Part shown: positions 1 through 13,500 of the stretch, piece after piece
Position numbering within the stretch: position 1 is the first letter of the stretch
How the letters are laid out: each line of letters starts with the position of its first letter
Made by a program: the position numbers and the translations under genes
Notes under the pieces: model-generated
Seen by the model: only the letters and a program-made list of their open reading frames with translations
Database searches by the model: none
What the model was told of the DNA's origin: nothing
From: Cephalotus follicularis
Lineage: Eukaryota > Streptophyta > Magnoliopsida > Oxalidales > Cephalotaceae
NCBI GenBank assembly: GCA_001972305.1
Contig: BDDD01001477.1
Span: 1 to 64,000, forward strand
Reading direction: 5' to 3'
DNA length: 64,000 nucleotides

Positions 1-521
1 GGAGACCTTCTGTCCGAGGAAAGGAGCTGTTGTGAAGCCAATGAGATAGTTGGCCCCTGACCTCGAAGTCTTCTCGGCCCATAGACCTGTATTTGAATTG
101 GATGACCTTTGGTTCTGTCTGAGGAAACAGATCTTGGAAGTGGAGCCGTTGGGCGCGTCCTCGGCACTTATGCCGAGGAGAGGTCCTCTTTGAAGTTGTT
201 GCTTCCTCGGCTGCCTGAAACCGGTTAACTGGCTATGAAGTCATTTGTAATAGACCTCTTGTTATGTGGCCGAGGGTATCCTCGGCGGGGTTGCTTCTCA
301 TGGTATCCTCGGACATGGATCCGAGGTGGATAATGTTTATACTGAAATCACTGGGTGTCCTCGGCACTTATGTCGAGGAAGAGTCCTCCTTATATCACTG
401 TTTCACAGGTCAACAGGCTTCCTCTGCCTTTACCTCATCAATTCTTGTCTCTTGAACACTTGTCCGTGTTTGCATTAGGACACGTGTTGCATCAGATTTA
501 ACTTGATTTTTTCCCATATCA
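1..521 (-). mobile_element. LTR fragment of Tat-lineage Ty3/Gypsy family, cut by window edge
   Basis: The segment aligns along its length with the distal half of the LTRs at 40,899-41,834 and 49,338-50,276. It shares the CCGAGG/CCTCGG-rich block, the CACGTG box (481-486) and the terminal CCCATATCA. The family is transcribed on the minus strand, as shown by gag-pol of the complete copy, so this is the U3 end. Whether it is a solo LTR or part of a longer element cannot be seen because the other end lies left of the window. Confidence 0.85.
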
Positions 522-3392
522 GAAACACACTTTGAAAAATATTTTTCTTTATTAATAAAATCATTATTTCTCTATTAACAAATTAATACTAAAAAAAATA
601 TAACAAATATATTTTATAAAATTAAAAGCGTGATATCTAAGTTCAAATTAATAATATCATATTACTAAATAATATTCAAATATTATTTACTGGATTTGTG
701 GGTCATATTTCTCCGATTGGATTTCTGCAAAGATACAAAGTTGTAGAAAATAGTTAGATTTTTGTCCAAATCTCCATTTTAAAAAAGGGATGCCACAATT
801 GCTATATATATATATATAGCATACAAAATGTCAAATGACACATCAAAACACAGTTGGAGAGAGATTGATTTGTTTACCATTACTTTGTTGTGTCTTTTTT
901 ATTCTAATCGTGATAGATAAGAGAGGGGGAGAGAGAGATTGATTTGTTTACCATTGCTTTGTTGTGCGTTTTTTTTAATCGTGAGAGATAAGGGAGATGA
1001 AAATGTTTTCCCATTTTTAAGGAAAACATTTTTCTGTATTTATGTTAACATTTTATGTTGATTGAAACATATTTTTTTTGACTTATTTTCTAAAGGTTAT
1101 CAAACATAAAAAAATGAGAAAAATATTTTTTAAGAAGTTATTTTTCGCTAAACAAACAGAAGATAGATTTGATTATTTTTATATATTTTTTTTAAAAAAA
1201 TTCAACGATATTATTCGTTCAGAGAATATGGTTTGCTTTTCGTGAGTAATCAATAATAGTCAAATTCGTAATTATACCAAAAAGAATTATGATTTGAATT
1301 TATCCAAAACCAATGTGATCCGATCAGTCTATTGATTAAAAAAATGCTTCATATATATGTCAACATGATTTATAATTTGTCCCATTTGATGATAATTTTT
1401 GTATTTTAATAATAAGAATTAATTATAACCACAATCTATCTTAGTTGATACGTAAAAGACTTAATCATCACAGAAAAGACTTATAAAGATTTATTGTAAT
1501 AAATCATGATAAATTATAATTTCATGAATATAAAATTTGAATTATGAACCTAAATCAAAAAGATTGAGATCACAAATATTTAATCACTCCTCACATATTC
1601 GCATGTTATGAAGTTTCTAGCAGTATCCATTTACATGTTTTATTACTTTGTTTAATATATATACAATGAAAGAAATTAATTTTAGTGATAAACCAAGTAG
1701 GCATAAATATACATGGAATCAAGTGACACATAAATTATAAAAATAATATTAACAATAATAAAGAATATTTAACACAACAATAACGTGGATGAAGTTTTTT
1801 TTTATTTATTGGCGTGATCAGCATCCATATTACGCTAACATCATAAAAGATATGTGTTACATTTTTTTTATTAATCGGTGATAAAATGTGGTTGTGAATG
1901 GACAAAATCAAGAGGTAAGAATACTTCATTTCACAATGCACACCATTGTGAAATCATATATTTTCAATAATAATATATAAATCAAAATACAAAAAAAAAA
2001 TCTACCAGATTTAAGATCCTATTATGTTAAATACCTATTAGTCCATCGTAACCAATAGAGCTAACAAAATTACTATGATACCCCTATTAAAACTAAGGCA
2101 ATATTTTATCATTTTTCTCTATTTTCATACCTAATAGTCAAACTCATCTTTCTCTCACTTAGCTCCATCAAAACCCTCACACGGTAAGTCTTCCCAACCT
2201 TTGAACCCGAGTTTGTTGACAGGAACATCTAACCCTCGCAAATCACCATGCCACTGCATAAAACCTTTGCCTTTTAAGTACATATCATCATATCACTCCT
2301 AAGTAGTACATATCATCGTATCACTGCAACAAACACACCAAGGCCCAAAAAATCACCAAGGTGGCCACCACCATTACGAAACCGTCTTCCACAATCTGAA
2401 ACCACCATCAACGCCACAAACCACACACAAATGATCGACTATACCAGTTCCCACACCATACGGCTCTTCCAGTCCCCCCACAACCACCATCAATGCCACA
2501 TTTCCATTGCCAATATCACTACTACCAATAATCCACACAAACCCATCAAAATACCCACTCAAAAAAAAAACTTGGATCATTAATCCGAAATTAACCCACC
2601 ATTGCCGATGTCGGAATCCGCCACATTAAATCACCTTAGAGCACAAGAAGCGCCACCGTGGTCATAGAGGAGTTGAAATTGCACGATATAGTCACCAGAG
2701 GACACGAAGCGTGATCGGCACGCGCTAATGCATTTTCGCCGCCGTTCAATCAAATGTCACAAGAGCAGCTTCTCGAGGACAGAGGCCCACCTGCATCCCT
2801 GTGCACAACTGCCAACATCAACGGCTATGCCAAATGGAGCCATCACCGTTCAGATCCGTAACCAAGCAGCCACTGTCGTTCCCTAGGTTTGAGTACTCTC
2901 TTGGGCTTTGAGGATAACGGAAGACTTAGGAGGAGAGGATGACGCCATGAGGCCTGTGGCCTGAATACGACGACCTTCTTCTCAGTCCTTCTCCTACGAT
3001 TGAAGCATTAACACAACGACCACCAAAAGTCATTGACAGTTAGTTTATTTTATTTTTTTATGTGATCATGGATTGGGCTTTGGTGGTTCTTTGTGTTTTG
3101 TGGCTAATGTTTGGTGGTTCTGTGTTTAAGAGCGGGAGAGAGACGCAAAGAGTGAGAAGAATGTTTTGTTTGTGTGTGAGAGAGTTATTACAAAAAAAAA
3201 AAAAGCAACAAGAAAGAGGAATGATAATTTATGTATTTAGATAATAAAAATCTGATGTGACAGTTTATGTCATTAATTTTAATGGATTTTTTAATGATTG
3301 ACGAAGGAAAATAATAATTTGTCGCTAATGTTAAAGTTAGAGATTAACGTCATATTTATCGTAATTAAAAAATTAAAGCGTTCATGACCTTA
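522..3392. other. AT-rich intergenic region, no gene seen
   Basis: Both strands hold only short ORFs without recognisable protein features. 2,200-3,050 is less AT-rich, with CCACCA-rich low-complexity sequence, and could be an old transposon or gene relic, but nothing identifies it. A 74-bp direct duplication lies at 857-1,003. Confidence 0.6.
857..1003. repeat. Two-copy tandem repeat, 74-bp period
   Basis: Two adjacent copies begin with GAGAGAGATTGATTTGTTTA at 857 and 931. They differ by a few substitutions and short indels in T-runs. No coding potential is seen. Confidence 0.8.
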
Positions 3393-3727
3393 TTTGATAA
3401 TGATGTGTGTTTGATAAAAATACTTTTTTAAACTATTTTTAGTAAAAGTATTATTATTAAAAGTGTTCTGAAGTAAATATGTATTTGGTAAATATATTTT
3501 TGAAACTATTGTAGACATTTTAAATGACAGAAATAGATATGAAATTATAAATGTTATATAAACATATTATTGATAAAAGTATTTTTCGAGCTGACCAACC
3601 ACACCAATTTGAAAAGTGCTTTTGCTCCTTTTAAAAATAAAATGCTTTTACTGAAAGTTTATCAAACATTAATTTAAGAAAAATGAAGTTTGAAAAATGT
3701 TTTTTATAATACAAAAACATTATCAAA
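3393..3727. mobile_element. MITE candidate with 10-bp terminal inverted repeats
   Basis: TTTGATAATG at 3,393-3,402 is matched by its exact reverse complement CATTATCAAA at 3,718-3,727. The 335 bp between are AT-rich and contain inverted AAAAGTGCTTTT-like stretches, typical of small non-autonomous plant DNA transposons, probably hAT-like. A flanking target duplication is not clear, so exact ends and family are uncertain. Confidence 0.45.
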
Positions 3728-6294
3728 CTGAGACTTAAAAACTTTTCTAGATTTAACTCTAATATATATCTAATGTTAGTTTCATAATATCGGGGAGGTT
3801 TATGTTCTCTTCCTTCAAAGTTTCCTCTTATGGAATAGGCATATAAAATAGCAACTTTCAAACAATAAAAGTTTTTGATTTGATGACATTCATGGAAGTG
3901 ATACGAGTGTTTCATCTTATAACATCTCGAATTTCATTTCTTTTCCATGTTATCTATACTAAAAATGAGTCAAATGTCAACTTCTTTTTATGTGAGTAAC
4001 GTGAGAATGTCACGTATTTTAATGTTTATGGTTCGAGAGGATATATCAAGTAATTGAATATGTAGTTTTTAATAATTTTTTTCGACTTGGTTGAGCATAA
4101 ATGAGTTTTAGTGTGTGTAAACTACTTCAATTTATATAGGCAATGACACATGGGACACTCAAAACATGGAGCCATGATGACTGGAACTCTGCAGACACTG
4201 CACAAAACACTCCATGAAACAAGACTCGAGAGTTTAAATACTTGAATGGCAAACATAGATGGGAAATAATGTATGCCACATTTAGATTCAGGAACTCTAT
4301 TTATAGGTCCTTAAATGGGATGTTGTATTTGCAAAATGTTGGGGTATTTTAGACCAAAAAAAAAAAAAAAAACTCAAACTTTACTTTCCAGTTTTTGTTG
4401 TTATTGTAATACAAGGGAGCCTTTTCGTCAAAGTTATGCACATGTGCGGATCCCTTGTTTGCATGATGGGTTTTCGTGCCAACCCCCTCGTGTGTAAGAT
4501 AGTGACAGACTGATAGTGACAGTGCTAGCTCTCTAAATTAACTAAGCTTGCACGCGTGCTTTCATTTCTCTTCAATAGTTACCCTATCGTTTTGCATCTT
4601 TATAGTTGACAATGATACCATAACGCCTTCTCTTTTGTATTTCTCAAAAGGGCCTATTCGTCAACTGACCTTTAAGAGTCCTTTACATGTAAATCTTACC
4701 TTTATTAATGCAACTTCTTAGTAGATATTGACACCTATTATCAGAATTCACTTTTCTATACCCTCCCAGATTATAGAAAGCAAATTTCACAATCTCAAAA
4801 CATTAACTAAAGTTTGTTTGTTTATCCATTTAAAGGCCCTTTTATTTACTCATTACCATCTTTTTACGTTGATTTCAATGTTTTTACCTTTAATTCATAG
4901 TCAAATGATTCATTTAATCAGCTTCTACTTTTTGTTATTGATTACCTTTCACCCTTTTTAGGCATCTGATTCTTTTCACTAGATGATAACACATGATTTT
5001 GTTCCAATATATATACACATGACGATTTATTAAAGCAAGTATAAAGATAGTAATATAAAGCTTTGTTAATTGTTGGGTCCCTACTAAGAGGTGCAACCAA
5101 TATTGGATGGTTCATATCCTGATCCATTTCAGGGGGTGGCTTAGGGTGGTTGTGGGCCTACATGGCAAAAGCTAAACCAGCACACCACGTGTTCAAGTTA
5201 TCGGGTCGGTGGTGGTTAATCTTCCTAGATATTGTGGTTATATTTTCCTTGTTTTCTCTATTGTTGTTTTGTTTGTTTGTTTTTTAAATGATAAAATAAA
5301 GAGAAACAAATCAATTGGTTCCACTTTTTTGTTACCTCCTATATATTCTAACGAAGGAGAAATAAGAGCATAGCATTGGGTTCTTAAATGATTTCTAACA
5401 AGTAAATCAGAGAATGATATATATAATTAGATATCCACAATCCAATTTTTTTTTTTTTTTTTTTAACAATAGTTGAGAGTTGAAATGGAAGACTAGAATC
5501 CCACCCTCCAATCTACCATATAAGAAGAGCAATATCCCTTTACGATTGATGGATTTGATGAGCAACACCTGATGACATTTCAAGATATACTCATAAGGTT
5601 GTTATTATATACCCAAAATAAGTTTTAATTTCATTTTTACTCTTCCTATATCAACCTTTCATTCACCATCATTACCATTAGTTATGACTTAAGTACAAAA
5701 ATTATATTATGTAAACCTCATCCAATGACCTGGGAAAAATTAAAATTCACCAATAAGATTTGTTACTCAAAAATATTCCTTTGATCTCTATAAGCTAAAA
5801 AATTCAAACAAAAATTTCTAATGTTACAACATATATAAATAATTTGAATTAAAGAGAAAATTATTAACAAAAGTGATTATAAAGAGTGATCATAACACAA
5901 CGTAACCTTTAATTATAGACATTATAATGATACATAAATTCTTTTTATGCATCAATTACAATGTTGTAAAGTATTAATGGTATTATGTAAGTCGGATTCA
6001 TTTCTTATCTCCCCGTAGAGATTGTAACAAAAATACTAATTATTTGAAGATAAGTAGTCTCATGACCTCGGTAAAAAAAAAAAAAAAATGCCTTCAAAAG
6101 GTATCATTTATAATCGTTATCGATAATCAAAATTAAATTGCTCTCTAAAAATTATCTCAACCCCCATTCGTTATCAATCTGATGCTTTCTTATCGTTATA
6201 TGGTTGATTTGGCAGTCAATACAAAGCATCATGCAACGTCTATGTTTGGGATCTAACATTCACTGACTATGATAATGTTCAAAATGCTTCTATG
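3728..6294. other. AT-rich intergenic region, no gene seen
   Basis: Short ORFs on both strands show no domain-like sequence. Homopolymer runs (for example T at 5,446-5,464 and A at 6,073-6,088) and AT-rich stretches dominate. Nothing further is recognised. Confidence 0.6.
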
Positions 6295-6460
6295 AGTGGG
6301 CCTAAACTGTGTAGGCCCAAACGTTTTGGTCGTAAAGACAAAAGTTAGGCCCAGTGGAGCCTTAGATTGATTGTGTACACACAGACACCCCAAAGGCCGA
6401 AACTATTCCACTATACTAAGATTAAAGGCCTAGCACACGATAATGGCCCACTGGGTAAGT
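6295..6460 (+). promoter_or_regulatory. Cluster of GGCCCA/TGGGCC site II-like motifs upstream of HCF106
   Basis: About 190-350 bp upstream of the HCF106 start there are GTGGGCCTAAA (about 6,297), GTAGGCCCAAA (about 6,312), TTAGGCCCAG (about 6,346) and AATGGCCCACTGGG (about 6,443). TGGGCC/GGCCCA elements (site II, TCP-bound) recur in promoters of growth-linked and organelle-targeted plant genes. The motifs are seen directly; the regulatory role is inferred. Confidence 0.5.
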
Positions 6461-6646
6461 TAGTTGGCCAAAAGACCCAAGAACTTAAAAAGGTAACATT
6501 TCATCAGCTGCTAATAAAAAATGTCAACAACATATGCATCCATCTTTCCATAATTCCATTCAGGATAATATTGGAATGTGTTGTAACCGTAACCCATGAT
6601 TCAAAACATTTCCAAACATCATAAGAACTGTCACTATACATTGCAA

Positions 6647-9600
6647 ATGACCCTAGGCATGGTCATGGCCTCCTTGCCTTCAACACCCACTTTGTTATTG
6701 GGTTCATCTTCAACAAAAACTACAAAATCTGCTACCTTTTACTCTTTCTCCTCTTATTCTTCTGTTACTTCACACCCCGAAAGGCATGGTCTCAATCCCT
6801 TTTCACCATGGAGTGGCTTGAAGCATCTGGGTGTCTCCATCCCACCAAATTCTCTAAACTTAGGTACCTTTGAATATTAAGTTTACTTTTTTTTTTCTTT
6901 TTTCTTTTTTTTGTTTTTGGTGATATTTGGCAATAATGGTGTCTCAGGGAAGAAGAGAAGGTGCAAGGGTATGGTAGTTCATGCATCCCTATTTGGGGTT
7001 GGAGCTCCTGAGGCTTTGGTTATTGGGGTTGTGGCTTTGCTGGTTTTTGGTCCTAAAGGTCTTGCTGAGGTTGGTTCTTCTTTTTGTTAAATTTTGTGGC
7101 TTAAGTAATACCAGTCTCCTACAATATATTCAAGAATGCTTCCATGTAGTGTAATGATTTTCGATTTTATGTAAAATTTGACCAATATTATTGAAAAAAT
7201 ATAAATTGTAAAGCTGGCAAATTACTTGAAAGTATTGAAGTACCATGTGTAATAAATAGTCCTGCTAATATTATCATGAAATCATTGAGTAACACCCACC
7301 CAGAAGTAGAAGATTAAAAATTTGTCTCCCCACCAGCTAAAATTATGATGTAACTCATAGAAATGACATGCTTGTACTTAATTTGCCAATAGAAATGATA
7401 TTATAGTAACTGAAACAAATTATACACCATATTGAGAAGCTAGGGAACCTGAGTATGTTGTCAATGACCGGTGCACAGAGTGGTTATGTTCACCACATAT
7501 TTAAGAGATTCATCTGTTCTTTAAAGAACATTGTCATTGACTCAACTTAGACTAGTTGTGAAAATGATTATAAATGTATTTGGTCATGGCATATAGGTAC
7601 CGTATCAATGTTTATTTGTTAAATAGGCTACACCTATCTGGTGCTGATACCTTTTTAGTTTTTGGAAGACTTACAAATTTTCAAACGTTCTCATGAAAAG
7701 GCTGATTCTAATAATACTTTTGGTTTATACTTACTTCTGAATATAATGTTTTTTATTTGCAAGAGTATTAGTTTTAACATTATTTGTTGTAGAAAGACTG
7801 AAAGCGCTTTCTCTGATTGAGTTTTTGTCGTTATTTGTTAAAAATTTGTTTATAGTAACATCTTTGGCTTTATTGTCTTAGGTTTGGACATCACTATGAA
7901 AATGTTATCTTTCCAAACATCTTGAAGCCTCAAGATTGGTCAGATACCATTACTTACTATCATTTTTATATAATCATCTTTCAGTGTTATCATTTTGTGG
8001 GTTAGGAGATTTTACTTCGATACAAAGAATTTCTAAGTTCTAGAGGACAGTATGTGCGCGTTTGTTTGTCTTTGGTATCTATATTTTTTTGAAACTGCTT
8101 TGGTATCTAAATTTAGTTATACACAATCAGGTTGCTCGGAATCTGGGGAAAACGCTGCGTGCATTTCAACCAACTATTAAAGAACTTCAGGTAGGTTGAT
8201 AAAAAAAGGTTTAAGGTGTAATGATTACTTCACTTTCTAGAAGTTTCTGATATGTTCAATGCTGTCTTGCTCCATCCTTTGCAGGAAGTTTCTAGGGAAT
8301 TTAAGAGCAGTCTTGAACGGGAGATTGGTCTTGATGACATTCCGAGTTCCACTCAGAGCACATACAGCTCCAACAGGACCAGTACTACCTTCATCCCTAC
8401 TCCAACTGCTGGCACTGAGGATTCTCAATCCGTAGTTGATCCCAGTGAGTGATTAAGTATATCCAACATCTGCGTTTTATTTTAAAGAAGCATTTTCAGT
8501 GTTTCGTATACGTAGGTTTTCTCTTTTATGAGTTATATCGTCAATTGTCAAATATGTATTTTACTGGAGGTTTTGTTGAAGTTTTTGAAGCTTGAAGGAA
8601 CTATCTTTGAATTGTGAAACATACTAGGCCGTTTGATAGCGCAACTAAACTAACAGGATAAGTTGAACTTCTAATATCATTTTTTTGGGGGGTTATTTCA
8701 TTGTTTGTAAGCTGTAAAGATCATTTTCCAGCACATTAAATTCTCTGCTTAAATTCTAAAATTTTAAGCAAGTACTAGGTCCAGCAATGTGAGAACTGAG
8801 AAGGCAGATTCAAATTTGCCAAATTAATAAATCGACATTTGTATCAGCACTTTGTTATCTAACCGTTATCTTATGATTTGTTTATTGCTTTTCGACATCT
8901 TTGCATCATATTGTCAACCATATCATCGAGATGAAAATAGACCAAAAACGTGTGCAATGTAACATGTAAAAATATGAATCATGACTCAGTAGTAACAATA
9001 ATTAAATGAATAAACAGAAGTAGAGGTAGGAAAATGATGGTTGAAACTCTATTTCTAGATAGCCCCAACTAAGTGAAGTTATTGACACCAAAATGTCATT
9101 AGACTGATATTACTTAGAATTAGGGCTCCCTGAGTAGTTAAGAGATGTGTATATTGATATTGAGGATCAGTAGACTAATGCTACTTAGACAAGGGGGCCG
9201 TTGATATGTTTTGCAGTGTAATTGGTCTAGAGACTAGTTAATTACTCTTTGCAACTCTATTATTAAAATGTTTGTAAGTTCCTAGTTGGCGGGCAAAGAG
9301 GTCGGGTAATTCTGATCAACCATGATACTGAAAGCTTGAATTATATATATTTTTGACAATTCAACCTGCCATTGAAAATTTCTTGCCAACCAAGAGCTAA
9401 ATCAAGTACTTGAATTTAAGCCAGATTTTATCCTTGGGTCTATGCAATAAATATAACTGCTGCCTAAGGAGACCAGTGCTCATTAATTGTGATTGTTCCA
9501 TCTATTGCATGATCAGTGATAATCTTTGTTATCTGTGACCTTTTTCTTTCCTTTTTTTTTTCTGACATTTTCCTGTGGAAATTCGCATTTGTACATGTCT

Positions 9601-9860
9601 GTAATGGTCATGGTGATTTATATTCTTGAAATCAAGTAGAGATGGGGATAAAGATACAAATCGGATAAAAACTCATTATATTTTCTAAAATCACAGATGG
9701 TACTCCATCCTCGACCAGAGCTTATACCAGTGAAGAGTACTTAAAGATCACAGAAGAGCAACTAAAAGCATCTGTTGCCCAACAGCAAAGCCATTCACCC
9801 CCTCCGGGTGAAAGCAACTTTGAAAATCAAGCTCAGCCTCAAGGTTAGTCTTATTGTGTC

Positions 9861-9899
<39 letters not shown>

Positions 9900-9979
9900 A
9901 TGATTGTGTACACAATCTGGTAACAGTTAATGTTAAAGAAACTGCTGCAGTGCCTCCATCTCAAAGGCCAGAGGGCTAA
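6647..9979 (+). CDS. HCF106: Thylakoid Sec-independent (Tat) translocase subunit TatB / HCF106
   Basis: HCF106 is the receptor-complex subunit that, with cpTatC, binds twin-arginine precursors at the thylakoid membrane for delta-pH-driven transport into the lumen. Six exons join in frame: 6647-6863, 6948-7069, 8131-8190, 8285-8444, 9697-9843 and 9927-9979, with GT-AG introns. They give 252 residues, close to the usual ~260. Residues 1 to about 85 are Ser/Thr-rich and look like a chloroplast transit peptide. The mature N terminus (ASLFGVGAPEALVIGV) holds the single membrane helix with its conserved Glu (about residue 94). The FGPKGL hinge (106-111) and an amphipathic helix follow. The acidic, Pro-rich tail with SEEYLKITEEQLKA is typical of HCF106 rather than the shorter TatA/THA4. 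The ATG at 6647 was chosen; ATGs at 6596 and 6659 are in frame. The gene faces MTB tail to tail. Confidence 0.93.
9864..9896. repeat. (TC)n microsatellite in HCF106 intron 5
   Basis: About 16.5 uninterrupted TC units lie inside the 83-bp last intron of HCF106, 20 bp after the splice donor. They form much of its pyrimidine-rich part. Length polymorphism here would change the size of a very short intron. Confidence 0.95.
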
Positions 9980-10515
9980 GACAAATGCTTCACTCATCCA
10001 ATTACTTGTTTTTGGTTGACCGCAGTTTCCGTGACAAGTTGAGGGTAATATTGAAATTATTGTGGAATGATATTGTATCCAGTGCCATTGCAGCAAAGGA
10101 ATGCTAAATTTTGGGAATGAAGTAAATTCATTTGTTTATTTTCTTCTTCAAGGTTGGTTGTGGTCATTTTACTAGAAATATGCGGATAATCATGCTTTCA
10201 TGTGTAGTGATGATTTATGTAAAGAACCAGAAATTATGCCTCTAATTATTAAAGCAGAGCCATTTGGCCTCCACCAATGTCGTATTTGTTTCTCTTGCAA
10301 CGCTGCTTTTGAAATTGTATACGTTGGTACACGTTAGAAGACCTGTATTGGCTACTGCCCCCAAATGGATCATGTGGGTTAGCAATCCTATTTAATTCAT
10401 TACAGCAACGCGCAATAACACGGGATTTGGTTCGACAGACAAGACAAACTTTTTTTTTGCATTTCATTTAAATTTGTGGGAAGAAAGAAAATCACAATTT
10501 AAAGCCAAAAATTTG
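9980..10515. other. Convergent 3' region between HCF106 and MTB
   Basis: The 536 bp between the two stop codons must hold the 3'UTRs and polyadenylation sites of both convergent genes. Only short ORFs are present. I see no extra gene and no clear AATAAA signal that fixes either transcript end. Confidence 0.6.
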
Positions 10516-13500
10516 TTACAACAGATTTATGGGTCTGTGAGAATCATAATCAACGTAGTCTCCAATTGCCTGGCCACTATATCCATACATATCGAAAACC
10601 TTGTCCTCCAAAGGCATCATACTACCCTCTCGTCCTCTAAAGCCCTCCATCGGTGAAGCCCAAGGAGCTGGAGTTGAAGGATTAGAACCAGAAGCTTCTT
10701 GACTAAAACTGAGAGTGCTTGGATTCTGGGGCGAATTTCCAGCGGGTCTTCGGTTGGAGCTGGGTGTTGTCAAAGAAATGGTACTTGACTGCTGCTGCAG
10801 TTGTTGCTGGTTCTTCATCGGTGACTTGGGACGAAGAGCCTCTATATCAGGGGTTGTCAAAATAAGATGTGGCGCCTCGGGCGGTGGATTTCGCCCTCCC
10901 CCTCCTTGCCAAACTTTTCCATCCTTGTCAGCAAAGTTTCTAACATATGCCTGAGGAAAAGGGTAATGGGTCAGTGCCGCAGTTCAACAAAAGTTCGAAC
11001 CGAAAATTATTAACAGCTAAAGAGCAACAGATTGGGACTGGGCTCCATTTGACCATTGAAGAGGTGTAACATCCAGATATATTGGCATGTCATCACAAGG
11101 ATGTTAATTAAAGAATGCATCACTGGTAAAAAGATATGCAATGCTGGCATGAATTGCCTATTTCTCAGCGTTGCTCCTAGGAAAGTCGGATCCAGATGAA
11201 CTCGCATGTTAGTCAAATATTTGAACATGTTTGATATTATTATGGGACAGAAATTCAATAGTGTTGCATGTGAAATACTTGCTCCCGGCTCATAAAACTT
11301 TCTGGAACACTTCAAAAGGAAAAAGCTGTGATTAGTTCTTTCCCTGAGTGGTGCAAAGAGATGCCCATGTATTTGCTGCCATCTCTAGGCTCTACATCTT
11401 ACCCTCTGCTTCCCCTACACCCAGAAATGCTCTCAATTGCAACATATAAATGTCCAAACAACTCTCAAATGTGCACCAATTAAAGCTTCCTAATGCTTCA
11501 ACTGCTAGCAGGAGAGTTTCTAAGGTATATTTATCATTTAAAAATTGAAGCTTAAAACGGTCAGCCATTTTAGAAACAGATCATCTGAGGGACACAAAGA
11601 TTAAATAACTGTATAAGATTACCTCAGAATTAAAATTCGATGAGGATACTCCTTTACCAATTGTCAGCCAACCAGTGCGTATATTATGGTCTTCACCAAA
11701 CAGCTCAAGCCTTCGGCGGCCAAGGGCAAAATGTTCAATAATCCGATACATATCTTCAGGCTTTTGAGTTGATCCTGTAATTCCATTGGCATAAAACCTC
11801 TGGTAAGTTCTTGTTTACTCATCTAATTACACAGAAAAAAGAGTTAATGGAGGGTTTTTGAAATCTTAGATTGATGCAATATAATGAATCCTTCCATAAT
11901 TGTGTCACTTGAAGCAAAGTAAACAATCAAGTGATGCTTAAATACTGATAGAAACTTAGTCATCAATGGTAGAGATTCATTATACGGACCGTAAGGTGGT
12001 TCCTCGGCAATAATTACATCCGTGTCAATGTTCGCATGGATAATATGACCGTCAGTACTGCGACGAACAGTTCCTTTTATACCCATCAAGCAGTGCTCCT
12101 TTACCATAAAAAAAAAAGCATTTAACAACAAAGGAAGATAATAAAGGCATTCACAAAACAGCCATCCACACCGAGGTATTTAGAAAAAGCAAGAGAAATG
12201 TTGCAGATGTCCACAAAGAACACGGCGTGGAAGAAAATTATTGCCAACCTTTGAGTGCTGAAACAAAGTATGAGAATCATGTCGCAACCCTGGGGTCGCA
12301 TTAGTTTTGTTTGTCTTTACCCAACATATATCCTCACACCTACGAAATCCCCACTGCGGAGACCAAGAAAACACCATTAGAAACATCAAATGCACACAGA
12401 TTCTTACAAGACGTTCTTAGTTACAGCCAAAAAGATAAGGCAAAGTCTTATTTTAATTTTATACGCTCAATTAGGTACCTTCTTTAAACATTGACGACCC
12501 TGCTCAAGGCCCACACCGTCACCCACCCAAAGGAAGATAAAAGAAGGAGTGTCTGCTATAGCCTGTAAATAAAATGGACAAATGATTCAAATATTCATTC
12601 GAAATGGACTGAGGAAGACATGTTAGACTAAGTCTATCCAAGAATCTCTAAAGAAAGACACACAAACCATGCCAAAGGTGCAACCACAAGGCCATTCCAA
12701 TTGCAGTTTGTTGGCATAAAGCAGTAAAAAATTATATTTTTTTGGAATACAATAGTAAGCTACTGTTTTGAACAGTTTGCAATGCATACCATCAGCGCCA
12801 TAACTGCGCTAACAAGAGCACCACATACACATACTGAATTTTATTGTTGGGAACATAATGGAAAGGAGAAACGGGTACGCAGACAGATTACCTCAATCTT
12901 AAGATTTTGTATTTCCTCAAATGTCCAGTACTCCATATGGTCAGTAACGCCGGGAGCTCGATGAACATATTCCTCCCAAGGGGGATCCACAAGAATTACA
13001 TCAAACTTGGTCCCGAAGAACTCTGGGGATAGCTCAAAATCTCGCAGATCACATTTGTAATACAAGGGAGCAGAAGCAGAATTTGCAACAATCTCATCCT
13101 TTTTCTGTATAAGCTCCCTAAGCTTGGGGTAATCCTCTACTACGTTGGTGAGCTCCAACTCTCTAATGAAATTTTGTGGTCGCATTCCAGTGTCAACAAA
13201 ATTTTGGGAGTAATCATTCTGCTCCCCTCTGGAAGGCGCTCTACCAGAAGGCCCGCCACTTCTAGGAGGAACCCAACTCCCAGGGGTTTTATCAGGTGGT
13301 ATTCCTCGTCCCATTCCCATCGGTGTTACCGCATTGATCCCAGGCCCAGAGATGTTTGGGGGTCCTCCTCTTCCAGGGCCTGATTGATTAAAAAACATAC
13401 CAGGGTTTGGCGGAGTCCCCATATTAGGAGCAAATCTTGGGCCTGATGGTCCAGGAGGGGCAGGAGAGAGACTAGGTGGAACACCTAACAAATTTATATC

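Noticed and set aside
2374-2580. Gly/Val-rich minus-strand ORF
   Set aside because: Reverse of CCACCA-rich low-complexity DNA, with no promoter or conserved motif.
6596-6646. Upstream in-frame ATG for HCF106
   Set aside because: It would add 17 residues to an already sufficient transit peptide; the ATG at 6,647 gives a more typical start. Not excluded.
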